A DNA stretch of 64,000 bases, taken from NCBI GenBank assembly GCA_947625885.1, contig CANQQA010000002.1, positions 124,001-188,000 of the forward strand, in the 5' to 3' direction. This document shows positions 44,960 to 53,625 of this stretch, piece by piece. Below the pieces are notes generated by a model. That model was not told where the DNA came from, searched no databases, and saw nothing but the letters and a program-made list of their open reading frames with translations. The first letter of the stretch is position 1; each line of letters opens with the position of its first letter. This DNA comes from an uncultured Bacteroidales bacterium. Its GTDB lineage: Bacteria > Bacteroidota > Bacteroidia > Bacteroidales > UBA11471. Position numbers and translations under genes: made by a program.

Positions 44960-46351
44960 ATGGCACTGATAAAATCCATATCGGGAATACGAGGCACGAT
45001 TGGCGGTCGCACCGGCGAAGGTCTCAATCCTTTGGATATCGTGAAATTTACGGCGGCGTATTCTACTTTTATACGCCGGACGACGAAAAATTCGTCGTCG
45101 AAAATCGTGGTGGGTCGCGATGCCCGTGTGTCGGGCGAAATGGTAGCCCGCTGTGTGGTGGGTACGCTTATGGGCATGGGCTTCGATGTCGTCGATATAG
45201 GTCTTGCCACGACACCCACTACCGAGTTGGCGGTAACGCTGGAAAAGGCTTGCGGCGGCATAATCCTTACGGCAAGCCATAATCCGAAACAGTGGAACGC
45301 GCTCAAACTCTTGAACGAGCGGGGCGAGTTTCTGAATGCGGCAGAGGGTAACGAAGTGCTGCGTATCGCCGAAGCCGAAGATTTCGACTTTGCCGATGTC
45401 GAGCATTTGGGGCATGTACGGTGTGACGACTCGTTTACACGCAAGCATATCGAAAATGTTTTGGCGCTCGATTTGGTCGATGTCGATGCCATACGCGCCG
45501 CCGGTTTCCGCGTGGCGGTCGATTGCGTCGATTCGGTCGGCGGCATTGCTATTCCCGCGCTGCTCGAAGCGCTGGGCGTGAAAGAAATCGTGAAGCTCAA
45601 CTGCACGCCCGACGGACTTTTCCCGCACAACCCCGAACCGCTGCCGCAGCACCTTACCGAAATTTCCGACCTGATGAAATCGGGGAAAGCCGATGTGGGA
45701 TTCGTGGTCGACCCCGATGTCGACAGACTGGCGATTATTTGCGAGAACGGCGATATGTTCGGCGAGGAATATACGCTGGTCGCCGTAGCCGATTATGTAC
45801 TGCACCATACGCCCGGCAGCACGGTTTCCAATCTGAGTTCGTCGCGGGCGCTGCGCGATGTTACCCGCGCCTGCGGACAGCGTTACGAAGCAGCCGCTGT
45901 GGGTGAAGTCAATGTCGTGGCGAAGATGAAAGAAATCGGTGCCGTCATCGGCGGCGAGGGCAACGGCGGTGTCATTTATCCCGCTTCCCATTACGGGCGC
46001 GATGCCTTGGTGGGTATTGCCTTGTTCCTTTCGCATCTGGCAAAGTCGCATAAAAGCGTCAGCGCGTTGCGGGCTGGTTATCCTCCTTACTGCATTACCA
46101 AACAGCGGGTTGAGCTTACGCCGGCGATAAATGTCGATGCGTTATTAGTTGCCGTCAAAGAAAAGTATGCTTCTTACGAAGTTACCGATATCGACGGGGT
46201 GAAAATTGATTTTCCCGACAGTTGGGTGCATTTGCGCAAGTCGAACACCGAACCGATAATTCGTGTCTATGCCGAAGCTGCCACCATGCAGCTCGCCGAA
46301 GCGAAAGCCGCCGATGTCATGGCGGTAATCCGCTCGATGATAGCTCGATAG
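44960..46351 (+). CDS. glmM: Phosphoglucosamine mutase
   Basis: This 463-aa enzyme of the alpha-D-phosphohexomutase family begins ALIKSISGIRGTIGG. The active-site phosphoserine is Ser106 in TASHNPKQWN. The metal loop DPDVDRLA lies near residue 252 and the sugar-binding GGEGNGGVIYP near residue 331. The C-terminal phosphate site is RKSNTEPIIRVY. It converts glucosamine 6-phosphate to glucosamine 1-phosphate for UDP-GlcNAc. A phosphomannomutase role is a possible alternative. It is last in its three-gene operon. Confidence 0.9.
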   Translation: MALIKSISGIRGTIGGRTGEGLNPLDIVKFTAAYSTFIRRTTKNSSSKIVVGRDARVSGEMVARCVVGTLMGMGFDVVDIGLATTPTTELAVTLEKACGGIILTASHNPKQWNALKLLNERGEFLNAAEGNEVLRIAEAEDFDFADVEHLGHVRCDDSFTRKHIENVLALDLVDVDAIRAAGFRVAVDCVDSVGGIAIPALLEALGVKEIVKLNCTPDGLFPHNPEPLPQHLTEISDLMKSGKADVGFVVDPDVDRLAIICENGDMFGEEYTLVAVADYVLHHTPGSTVSNLSSSRALRDVTRACGQRYEAAAVGEVNVVAKMKEIGAVIGGEGNGGVIYPASHYGRDALVGIALFLSHLAKSHKSVSALRAGYPPYCITKQRVELTPAINVDALLVAVKEKYASYEVTDIDGVKIDFPDSWVHLRKSNTEPIIRVYAEAATMQLAEAKAADVMAVIRSMIAR

Positions 46352-46372
46352 CGGAGCGTACGAATACGTATA

Positions 46373-46411
46373 CGGGAGAGAAATTCACATATTTCTCTCC
46401 CGCATTTTTTT
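46373..46411 (+). terminator. Terminator between glmM and the MBL-fold gene
   Basis: A 12-bp stem CGGGAGAGAAAT / ATTTCTCTCCCG has a 6-nt loop and then CATTTTTTT. It ends the glmM operon and may act on the facing minus-strand transcript too. Confidence 0.88.
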
Positions 46412-46424
46412 GGAATGGTTGTTA

Positions 46425-47066
46425 TTACAGATAGGGGTTGTGCGTCTTTTCGTAGCCGATGCTTGTCGCCCCACCATGCCCTGTATAGACGACGGTCGTA
46501 TCGGGCAGCGTGAGCAATTTCGTTTCGATGCCCTCGATGAGTTGTTCGTAATTGCCGCCCCACAGGTCGGTGCGCCCGATGCTGTCGCGAAAAATCACGT
46601 CGCCGGCGAATGCCGCGCCTGCCTTTGCACAGTAATAGACGAGGCTGCCCGGCGAGTGTCCGGGTACGTGCAGAGCGGTAAAGTCGTACCGCCCCACCGA
46701 CAGTATGTCGCCCTCATCGACGTATCGGGCGATAGGGACGGTTTCGCCGTTCGATACCAATCCGAAAATTTCGGTCTGCCGCTTGAAATTTTTCAACAGA
46801 AATTCATCATCGCGATGGGCGGCAAGTCCCGCACCGAATGTCTTGGCGGCGAATGCGTTGCCGAGTATGTGGTCGAAGTGGAGGTGCGTTGCCCATATCT
46901 GTTTTACCGTCAGATTTTCCGATACGATGAACTGCCGCAGCATTTCGTTCTCGTCAGGCGTGTAGCACCCCGCGTCGATGACGACGCCTTCGAGCGACTC
47001 GTCGTCCCATGCCACATACGTGTTCACGGCAATGGGATTGAACTCGAATGATTTTATTTTCAGCAT
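46425..47066 (-). CDS. MBL-fold metallo-hydrolase (glyoxalase II-like)
   Basis: This 213-aa metallo-beta-lactamase-fold hydrolase has metal ligands in HLHFDH (His61, His63, Asp65, His66), HVPGHSPGS (~134) and FAGDVIF. TGHGGATSIGYEK supplies the last histidine. The length and motifs match the short hydroxyacylglutathione hydrolase-like group. The ATG at 47066 is selected because the longer frame overlaps rsmG out of frame. It lies 8 bases after rsmG. The natural substrate is not evident. Confidence 0.88.
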   Translation of the reverse strand: MLKIKSFEFNPIAVNTYVAWDDESLEGVVIDAGCYTPDENEMLRQFIVSENLTVKQIWATHLHFDHILGNAFAAKTFGAGLAAHRDDEFLLKNFKRQTEIFGLVSNGETVPIARYVDEGDILSVGRYDFTALHVPGHSPGSLVYYCAKAGAAFAGDVIFRDSIGRTDLWGGNYEQLIEGIETKLLTLPDTTVVYTGHGGATSIGYEKTHNPYL

Positions 47067-47074
47067 GATATGAA

Positions 47075-47695
47075 TTAAATCTGTACGTAGATGACTTTTT
47101 TCGTATCGAAAAACTCCTCTTGGAAATAATCTTTCAAGTCGAACACCGATGCCGTGCGTCTCACCGGTGCCACTTCGGCTTGCACGTCGCCTCCTTTCAG
47201 GCAGATGATGCCGTTGGGCAGGGCGTTGTGCTGCGTGTTGCCGATATTTTTTCGGGTCAGTCGCAGCAGGTCGCCCAGCGGCATGACGGCGCGGCTTACC
47301 ACGAAGTCGTATTTGGCTTTGTCTTCCTCGACGCTGCAATGGGCGAACGTCGTGTTCTGCAACCCGATGGCTTGCGCCACTTCCTGCGCTACCCGCACTT
47401 TTTTGCCGATGCGGTCGATGAGCCGGAAGCGGCATTCGGGAAAGAGTATGGCGAGCGGAATGCCCGGAAAGCCGCCGCCCGTGCCCACGTCGAGTATCGA
47501 CGTGTCGGGCGTGAACTGTATGATACGCGCGATGCCCAACGAATGCAATACATGATGCAGGTAGAGGTTGTCGATGTCTTTGCGCGAAATGACGTTGATT
47601 TTCGCATTCCAGTCGTTGTACAGCGCTTGCAGGGCAGCGAACTGTTCGCGCTGCTGTTCGGTGAGTGCGGGGAAATATTTTTCGATGATTTGCAT
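47075..47695 (-). CDS. rsmG: 16S rRNA m7G527 methyltransferase
   Basis: RsmG (206 aa; formerly GidB) methylates N7 of G527 in 16S rRNA. The SAM-binding motif is ILDVGTGGGFPGIPLAI near residue 68. DIDNLYLHHVLHSL near residue 40 and SRAVMPLGDLL near residue 135 are also typical. It lies between a DUF3298 lipoprotein (7 bases upstream) and the MBL hydrolase (8 bases downstream). Loss of such enzymes gives low-level streptomycin resistance in other bacteria. Confidence 0.95.
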   Translation of the reverse strand: MQIIEKYFPALTEQQREQFAALQALYNDWNAKINVISRKDIDNLYLHHVLHSLGIARIIQFTPDTSILDVGTGGGFPGIPLAILFPECRFRLIDRIGKKVRVAQEVAQAIGLQNTTFAHCSVEEDKAKYDFVVSRAVMPLGDLLRLTRKNIGNTQHNALPNGIICLKGGDVQAEVAPVRRTASVFDLKDYFQEEFFDTKKVIYVQI

Positions 47696-47702
47696 GATGC
47701 GA

Positions 47703-48596
47703 CTATTCCGGAAGCACCCGACGCAGGGGCGAGTTCGTTTTCAGATAGCCGGCAATTGCCCGATAGGGCAGCGCGATGCGTATGGTGCCGAACGAGTAGG
47801 GGGCTATGTCGTAGGGGTTGTACAGCCACGTAATGGCGTCGCTGCCGAGCATGAACGAATCGTTTACGACGATATTGTCCACATCGTAGTCGCTGTCGAG
47901 CTTATCGACGCTTGTGCCCGTGTCGTCGGCAAGCTGCTGCCGCAGCATACGGTTTATCACGGCATAATCGCTTTCGGCAAAGAGGTCTTGCAGCGACAGC
48001 GGACGACCGCTTTTCAAGTCGATGACGTTGTAGGTCGTAGTCGAGATGCCGTGCGCTCCGCCCGTGTATTGGTACACCTCTACGCTGTATCCCCAGAAAT
48101 CGTGCTTGTTGTAGAGGCTTTTGCTCGAAACGATGGTTTCGTAATTCATCCACGCATTATCTTTCTTGCGGGCTTCTTTCCGGTATTCGCTCATTTCGCT
48201 TTGGTACTCGCGGATATAATTCTCGATGAACCGGCGGGCGGCAGCCGACGGCGTTGTGCCGCTTTGCATACCTTCGGGCAGACTTTTCAGAAAGAGCTGC
48301 TGCAATTGTTTCAGCGACAGTTTGCCCGTGTAACCGCCGTCGGGATATACGAGCGACACCTCCGCCGTGCAGGCGGGCAGGGCGGCGTCGTTGTCGATAT
48401 GTCCCTTTCGCGATTCGGAAAAGGTGGTGAGTTTCATCTCTTTGCTCTGTGCGGCGACTTCCTTTTTCGGGGCGGGTGTTTCGGTACTTGTGTTTTGAGC
48501 CTTGTCTTCCTTTTCGGATTGAAAGTAGCGGCACGACCCCAAGCCCGTCATTCCGCCTATCAACATCAAGGCGATTGTTTTATGTACGAATTTCAT
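47703..48596 (-). CDS. DUF3298/RsiV-like lipoprotein
   Basis: This 297-aa lipoprotein has lipobox LGSC (Cys22) and a Thr/Lys-rich linker. The C-terminal DUF3298 domain is recognised by YTGGAHGISTTTYNVIDLKSGRPLSLQDLF near residue 178. The preceding ~100 residues resemble the DUF4163 partner domain (AEVSLVYPDGGYTG; FIENYIREYQSEM). The same domain pair occurs in the lysozyme-binding part of RsiV, so a ligand-binding envelope role is possible. A -7 box TATATTTG is at 48622-48629. It heads a three-gene unit with rsmG. Confidence 0.85.
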   Translation of the reverse strand: MKFVHKTIALMLIGGMTGLGSCRYFQSEKEDKAQNTSTETPAPKKEVAAQSKEMKLTTFSESRKGHIDNDAALPACTAEVSLVYPDGGYTGKLSLKQLQQLFLKSLPEGMQSGTTPSAAARRFIENYIREYQSEMSEYRKEARKKDNAWMNYETIVSSKSLYNKHDFWGYSVEVYQYTGGAHGISTTTYNVIDLKSGRPLSLQDLFAESDYAVINRMLRQQLADDTGTSVDKLDSDYDVDNIVVNDSFMLGSDAITWLYNPYDIAPYSFGTIRIALPYRAIAGYLKTNSPLRRVLPE

Positions 48597-48733
48597 ATTC
48601 CTGTCGTTTTTGTTTATACTGCAAATATAGGGAGAAAAATTGAAAATCCCTTTTTCTCCGTTTGTAAAACAAAAAAGCGCCGGCTAAGTTTCTTCCGTTG
48701 TCGGTGCAAAATAGGTGCGTGCCGGTGAAAAAT

Positions 48734-48764
48734 TTTGTCTTTCGCCGGCTTTGTCCTATCTTTG
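48734..48764 (+). promoter_or_regulatory. Promoter of the CvfB-like gene
   Basis: TTTG (48734-48737), 19-bp spacer, TATCTTTG (48757-48764), 23 bases before the ATG at 48788. Confidence 0.8.
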
Positions 48765-48787
48765 CCGACGGAAAAACAAGAATCGTC

Positions 48788-49624
48788 ATGTTGCAAATAG
48801 GCAGATACAATACGTTGCGGGTCGTCAAGAGCGTCGATTTCGGCGTCTATCTCGACGGCGGGGAACAGGGTGAAATACTTTTGCCGTCAAATTCCGTGCC
48901 GCCGGATTGCAAGGTCGGCGATGAAATAGAGGCATTTATCTATTTCGACAGCGACGACCGCATCATCGCCACGACCGAACGCCCCTATGCCCAAGTCGGC
49001 GACTTCGCCTGCCTGCGGGTCGATTCGGTGAATCGCGTCGGCGTCTTTTTGGATTGGGGGCTTCGGGGCAAACAGTTGCTCGTCCCATTCCGCGAACAGC
49101 GGGCGGAAATGCGTGTCGGCAAATATTATATGGTGTATGTCTATCTCGACGAAGCGAGCGGACGCATTGTCGCCACTGCCAAGATAAACCGTTACCTGCA
49201 CCGCACGCCGGTCGAATACAGCTACAATCAGGAGGTCGATATATTGGTGGTGCAGCGTACCGATTTGGGTTTTCGGGTTATCGTGAACAACGCCCATTGG
49301 GGTATGATTTATCATAGCGAAATATTTACGCCCGTGCATTGCGGCGACCGGTTGAAAGGATATGTTACCCATATCCGTGCCGACGAAAAAATCGATGTGG
49401 CTCTGCGTCCGGCGGGCTACGAAAGTGTCGAGGCGCTTTCGCAGACGATACTCGATGTGCTGCGCGAGGCGGGCGGATTCCTGCCTTTGACCGACAAGAG
49501 CGATGCCGATGTCATAGCCGAGCGGTTCGGTTGCAGCAAAAAGAATTTCAAGAAAGCGCTCGGCGCCCTCTACAAGAAAAGAGAAATACGGATTCTCGAA
49601 AACGGTATCGAATCGGTGAAATAG
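48788..49624 (+). CDS. S1-like RNA-binding protein (CvfB family)
   Basis: This 278-aa cytoplasmic protein is made of tandem S1-like OB folds. VVKSVDFGVYLDGGEQGEILLPSNSVP at residues ~12-38 and LRVDSVNRVGVFLDWGLRGKQLLVPF at ~76-100 are the first two. A third follows around 150-210, and a C-terminal winged-helix part (DKSDADVIAERFGCSKKNFKKALGALYKK) binds nucleic acid. The order fits CvfB/YitL. The ATG at 48788 is used because the upstream open frame covers the promoter. It converges with queF, leaving only 5 bases between the stops. Confidence 0.87.
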   Translation: MLQIGRYNTLRVVKSVDFGVYLDGGEQGEILLPSNSVPPDCKVGDEIEAFIYFDSDDRIIATTERPYAQVGDFACLRVDSVNRVGVFLDWGLRGKQLLVPFREQRAEMRVGKYYMVYVYLDEASGRIVATAKINRYLHRTPVEYSYNQEVDILVVQRTDLGFRVIVNNAHWGMIYHSEIFTPVHCGDRLKGYVTHIRADEKIDVALRPAGYESVEALSQTILDVLREAGGFLPLTDKSDADVIAERFGCSKKNFKKALGALYKKREIRILENGIESVK

Positions 49625-49629
49625 CAGGC

Positions 49630-50538
49630 TTATTGGCGGGGCAGTTTCACGGCAAGCGTGCGAAAGTGCGTCAGATGCCCGCAGAACGTTTCGATAAGTT
49701 TTTCATCGGTGGCGCGCACGGGGTTGATGTCGATGCCGCCCCGACGGGTGTAATATGCCATGACTAATAAGTTTTCAGGGGAAAACCGCGTGTACAGCGC
49801 GTTGAAAATCATCTCTGCCACTTCTTCGTGAAAATGGTTCTCGTTGCGGAACGAAACGATATAGCGCAGCAGCGAATCGACAGCGGGCAGCTCGTCGCCT
49901 TTCATATAGAGATAGAGGTCGCCCCAGTCGGGCTGACTTGTGATTTTGCATCGGCTTCGCAACAGGTCGGTGTGTCCTTGCAGTGCGCTGCTTCGACCGC
50001 TTTCGGGGCACAGCAGCGCGGCATCTTGCGTGTAGGCGGAGAGCGGCTCGGACGATAGCTGTTCGATGCCCCAGTATTCCCATGCCGTTTCTCCTTTTTC
50101 GGCGGAGGGGTGTGCAAGCGTATGCCGTGCCGCTTCTTCCGACGTTTCGGCACATACGGCAACTTCCGTTTCGAGCAGAGCCGACAGGTCGCGCGCTATC
50201 GTTTCCGTCAGAAATTGCCGCACTGCCTCCCGCGTTGCGCCGCACGGGGTCATGTTCAACGCATTCAAATAAAGTTTGAGCGACTTGCTCTCCACGATAT
50301 AGCGGCTTGTGCAGGCGTAGCGAATCCGCACGATGAAATTCACCGGAGCTCCTTTGTCCGTCAGTGCGCTGGCTTCGTAGCAGTTCCACAAGTCGGCGCC
50401 GATGAACGGCAGGTGCGATTCGTCGATGCCGTATTTCCGGCGGTTTTCGATGCGGGGCACGCGCACCAAGATGTCGGGTGCATACCGGTCGGGATAGGCG
50501 ACCCGCCGCCCTAAAACGTGTTGTACGTCATTCTCCAT
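49630..50538 (-). CDS. queF: NADPH-dependent preQ0 reductase
   Basis: This 302-aa QueF of the long bimodular type reduces preQ0 to preQ1 in queuosine synthesis. The substrate motif ESKSLKLYLNALNMT is near residue 83. The thioimide cysteine is Cys197 in SRCKITSQPDWGD, and the FHEEVAEMIFNAL segment is near residue 236. It follows queA by 6 bases; the two form the late queuosine operon. The gene converges tightly on the CvfB-like gene. Confidence 0.93.
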   Translation of the reverse strand: MENDVQHVLGRRVAYPDRYAPDILVRVPRIENRRKYGIDESHLPFIGADLWNCYEASALTDKGAPVNFIVRIRYACTSRYIVESKSLKLYLNALNMTPCGATREAVRQFLTETIARDLSALLETEVAVCAETSEEAARHTLAHPSAEKGETAWEYWGIEQLSSEPLSAYTQDAALLCPESGRSSALQGHTDLLRSRCKITSQPDWGDLYLYMKGDELPAVDSLLRYIVSFRNENHFHEEVAEMIFNALYTRFSPENLLVMAYYTRRGGIDINPVRATDEKLIETFCGHLTHFRTLAVKLPRQ

Positions 50539-50544
50539 AGGCTG

Positions 50545-51771
50545 TTACAAGGAAGGTAGCAATAAAGAACTGTCGCCGTAGCTGAGGAAGCGGAAATCGT
50601 GCGCCAGCGCGTAGTCGTAAACCCGCCGCCAATCATCGCCGATGAATGCCGATACGAGCAGCAGCAGCGTGCTGCGCGGTTGGTGGAAGTTGGTGATGAG
50701 TCCGCGCACGAGGCGGTAGCGGTAGCCGGGTACGATGATGATGCGGGTCGCCGATACTAAACGGTCGAGGCGTTTCCGGTCGAGATAGTCGACGATTGCC
50801 TGCAATGCCTCGCGCACGGGAATGTCGGGCGCCGGTTCATAAGGCTGCCATTGTGCCACGACCAATTCTTCGGGGGCAGCGTCGGGCGACGAAATAAGCC
50901 GACAACCTATATAATAGAGGCTTTCGAGGGTGCGTACCGACGTGGTGCCCACCGCTACGATGCGGCGGTCGGTCGCGGCGAGGGTACGGAGCGTATCGCG
51001 CGGCACCGAGATATATTCCAGATGCATTTCGTGGTCGGCGATGGTCTCGCTTTTTACCGGTTTGAACGTGCCGGCACCCACGTGCAGCGTCAGTTCCAGA
51101 CGGGGAATGCCCCGCTTTTGCAGCGCGTCGAAAACTTCGGGTGTGAAGTGCAGCCCCGCCGTCGGAGCGGCAACCGACCCTTCGATGCGTGAATAGACCG
51201 TTTGGTAAGTCGTCTTGTCCGACTCCTCCGCTTCACGGTGAAGGTAGGGGGGAATGGGCAGTTCGCCGAAACTTTCGAGCAGGGCGGCGAATGTCGTTTC
51301 GGCATCGTCCCACGAAAAAATGATTTCGTGTGCCTGCGAGCCGTGTGCCGCGCCGCGTTCCGCCGTGAGCGTTACCTTTCGTCCGCCGATTGTCAGCGTG
51401 CGGACGAGTGCGCCCTGTTTCCATTTGCTCAGGTTGCCCACCAAACAGCTCCATACGCAGCGTCCGGTAGTCTGGAATACAGATAGATAGTCGCACGGCG
51501 ACAGCGGTTCGAGGCAGAAAATTTCAATCAGTGCGCCGGTCGGTTTGCGGAAGTGCAGCCGCGCCTGTATCACCCGCGTGTTGTTGCACACCAGCAGGGT
51601 GTCGTCGGGCAGATAATCGGCGAGCGAGCGAAAAGTCGATTCCGCGATTTCCCCGTTCCGGTAGAGCAGCAGTTTCGAGGCGTCGCGACGGGCGACCGGA
51701 AATTTCGCGATGCGCTTGTCGGGCAGCGGGTAGTCGTAGTCGTCGATGCGTATATCTTTCGGATTTTGCAT
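50545..51771 (-). CDS. queA: tRNA preQ1 ribosyltransferase-isomerase
   Basis: QueA (408 aa) transfers the ribosyl group of S-adenosylmethionine to preQ1 at tRNA position 34. The N-terminus IRIDDYDYPLPDKRIAKFPVARRDASKLL is diagnostic. HVGAGTFKPVKSE near residue 230 and TNFHQPRSTLLLLVSAFIG near residue 357 are conserved family blocks. A -7 box TATTTTTG lies at 51792-51799 on the minus strand. It is first in the queA-queF unit. Family members are about 345-355 aa in enterobacteria; the Bacteroidales form has insertions. Confidence 0.95.
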   Translation of the reverse strand: MQNPKDIRIDDYDYPLPDKRIAKFPVARRDASKLLLYRNGEIAESTFRSLADYLPDDTLLVCNNTRVIQARLHFRKPTGALIEIFCLEPLSPCDYLSVFQTTGRCVWSCLVGNLSKWKQGALVRTLTIGGRKVTLTAERGAAHGSQAHEIIFSWDDAETTFAALLESFGELPIPPYLHREAEESDKTTYQTVYSRIEGSVAAPTAGLHFTPEVFDALQKRGIPRLELTLHVGAGTFKPVKSETIADHEMHLEYISVPRDTLRTLAATDRRIVAVGTTSVRTLESLYYIGCRLISSPDAAPEELVVAQWQPYEPAPDIPVREALQAIVDYLDRKRLDRLVSATRIIIVPGYRYRLVRGLITNFHQPRSTLLLLVSAFIGDDWRRVYDYALAHDFRFLSYGDSSLLLPSL

Positions 51772-51982
51772 TTCGTTGTTGAATATTTCTGCAAAAATAG
51801 CTTTTTCTATCGGTTAAAGCGAGAACTTAAATGAAAAATACCCGACATATCGAAATTCCTTCTCTTCGTGAGTAAGACGATAGTTAAATAAATAAAATTT
51901 ATTTGTCGATATGTATATCGTGTTTTATTAAATTATAATTTTGCAGGGTACAAGATAATGTTGAACCAATTGAAAAAATAAA

Positions 51983-52387
51983 ATGGAAATCAGTGCAAAG
52001 AAAAAAATGCAGTTTCTCGACCTTTACAATATGGTCTTGGCAGACGGCATAGTGTATCCGGAGGAGATGACGGTTTTATACCGTATCGGATTGGAGAAAT
52101 ATGGTTTTACAGAACAAGAAATCGACGAATGGGTAAAATCGGCAGGTCTTTCCGCAAATATTCCCGAATTGCCGGAAGAAAAAATTGCCATTCTTTATGA
52201 AATGGCACAGATTGCTTGGGCAGACGGAGAATTGAGTGATGCTGAAAAGAATATGATGCGCCGTTATGCGCTTCGATATGGAATAAAGGACGAAAGTATA
52301 GATGAATTGGTGGATTACTTGCTCGATAAAGCAAAAAACAATGCAAAAGAAGAAGATATCATACAAGAATTGAACAGTAATAATTGA
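51983..52387 (+). CDS. TerB-like helical protein
   Basis: This 134-aa all-helical protein resembles the tellurite-resistance TerB domain. Two acidic metal-type motifs, ADGIVYPEE near residue 21 and ADGELSDAE near residue 84, occupy the duplicated positions expected for the fold. There is no signal peptide, so it is cytoplasmic. A -7 box TAATTTTG is at 51936-51943. The stop overlaps the start of the next gene (TGATG), and three genes form one coupled operon with a membrane protein and a vWA-like lipoprotein. The other classical ter genes are absent. Function is unknown. Confidence 0.7.
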   Translation: MEISAKKKMQFLDLYNMVLADGIVYPEEMTVLYRIGLEKYGFTEQEIDEWVKSAGLSANIPELPEEKIAILYEMAQIAWADGELSDAEKNMMRRYALRYGIKDESIDELVDYLLDKAKNNAKEEDIIQELNSNN

Positions 52388-53625
52388 TGGCTATGAATTT
52401 GAGAGACTTGTTTAGAACGAGTGCTGCAAAGACAGATACGACAGAGGCAGCAATACCCGTAAATCCCAATGAAAAAAGAGCAGACGAAACCTATCAGCAT
52501 TGGGGAAAGAGAGTTTGCGCGTTTGTCGATGGGTCTAGTATTTCGCTCAAACCGTTTTTGCACAATGTATATATTTGCAATTACAAAAAGCAGCTTGAAG
52601 ATGTAAAAGGACAAGAAGAGGAACGAGAAAAAATACGAAAAGAGATAGAAGAGAAACAAAACGACCTCGAATTGCAAAACAAATGGTTAGATGAATGTAG
52701 GAAGAAGCAGATAACGGCGAAAGAGACAATAAAAGCTCTCCAAAATGAAAAAAATGAATTGAGAAATAGAAAATATGAAGAAAATAAAGAAGCCAGAATC
52801 AAGTTAATAGTCGGGTTGGGTATCGTGCTGCTGCTTACAGCCTATCTGTTTCTGTTTTATAGTTCTACGTTTTATTCTGCATTTTTTAGAAGTACAGATG
52901 CCAGCATAGATTTAATGGGACTCATGTTCGATCCACAGGCTTTGAGTCAAGCCCTGAAAAGCGGCATTCCCGAATTGTGTTTCGTATTATTGGCTCCGGT
53001 TATCTTTATAGGGCTGGGGTTCAGCCTTCATTTTTTCTCAATACAAAAATCGGCATGGAAATATTTGAAAATGGCGGCTATCGTTGCTATTACGTTCGTC
53101 TTCGATGCGATACTTGCTTATAAGATAGGAGAATATATGTATAATCTGAAAAGAATGTACGATGATATTCCTCCGTTTACTCTTTCCGATGCTGTGGTAG
53201 ACATCAATACATGGGCAGTCATTTTTTGCGGATTTGTCGTCTATATTATTTGGGGTATCGTGTTCGATATGACGATGACAGCATATAACGAACTCGATAT
53301 GAACAAAATTATGATCAGAGCCATAGACAAACAAATAACAGATCTCGATGGAGATATAAAGACAGAAGCAACAGCAGAAGGAAACATAAGAAATCAGATA
53401 GCGGCAATTACCCGCGAAATCGGGAAATTAAGGGTGTCGTTGGAGGGAAAGGTTATAATCAGCATCGCCGAGATTCAGACGGCAATGTCCGAATTTTTTA
53501 CGGGTTGGACAATGATGCTGGGAATACTTGGAAAAGGTGCTGCGATAGGGAATGAGGCGAATACTATTTTTGCCGACACAGTTGCTATATTGTTAGATAA
53601 CCCTAAAATTATAGATGAAAAATGA
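52387..53625 (+). CDS. Coiled-coil membrane protein of unknown family
   Basis: This 412-aa protein has an N-terminal cytoplasmic part and a long charged coiled coil (residues ~68-138, many E/K/Q). Four membrane helices follow, near 140-160, 195-217, 226-248 and 272-296, then a second coiled coil (~308-365) and a short hydrophobic C-terminal region. No enzymatic motif was seen. It is not MotA-like: there is no conserved proton-channel pattern. The ATG at 52387 overlaps the TerB stop by one base, and the gene ends overlapping the vWA gene by 4 bases. It probably links the cytoplasmic TerB protein to the envelope lipoprotein; this is inference. Confidence 0.7.
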   Translation: MAMNLRDLFRTSAAKTDTTEAAIPVNPNEKRADETYQHWGKRVCAFVDGSSISLKPFLHNVYICNYKKQLEDVKGQEEEREKIRKEIEEKQNDLELQNKWLDECRKKQITAKETIKALQNEKNELRNRKYEENKEARIKLIVGLGIVLLLTAYLFLFYSSTFYSAFFRSTDASIDLMGLMFDPQALSQALKSGIPELCFVLLAPVIFIGLGFSLHFFSIQKSAWKYLKMAAIVAITFVFDAILAYKIGEYMYNLKRMYDDIPPFTLSDAVVDINTWAVIFCGFVVYIIWGIVFDMTMTAYNELDMNKIMIRAIDKQITDLDGDIKTEATAEGNIRNQIAAITREIGKLRVSLEGKVIISIAEIQTAMSEFFTGWTMMLGILGKGAAIGNEANTIFADTVAILLDNPKIIDEK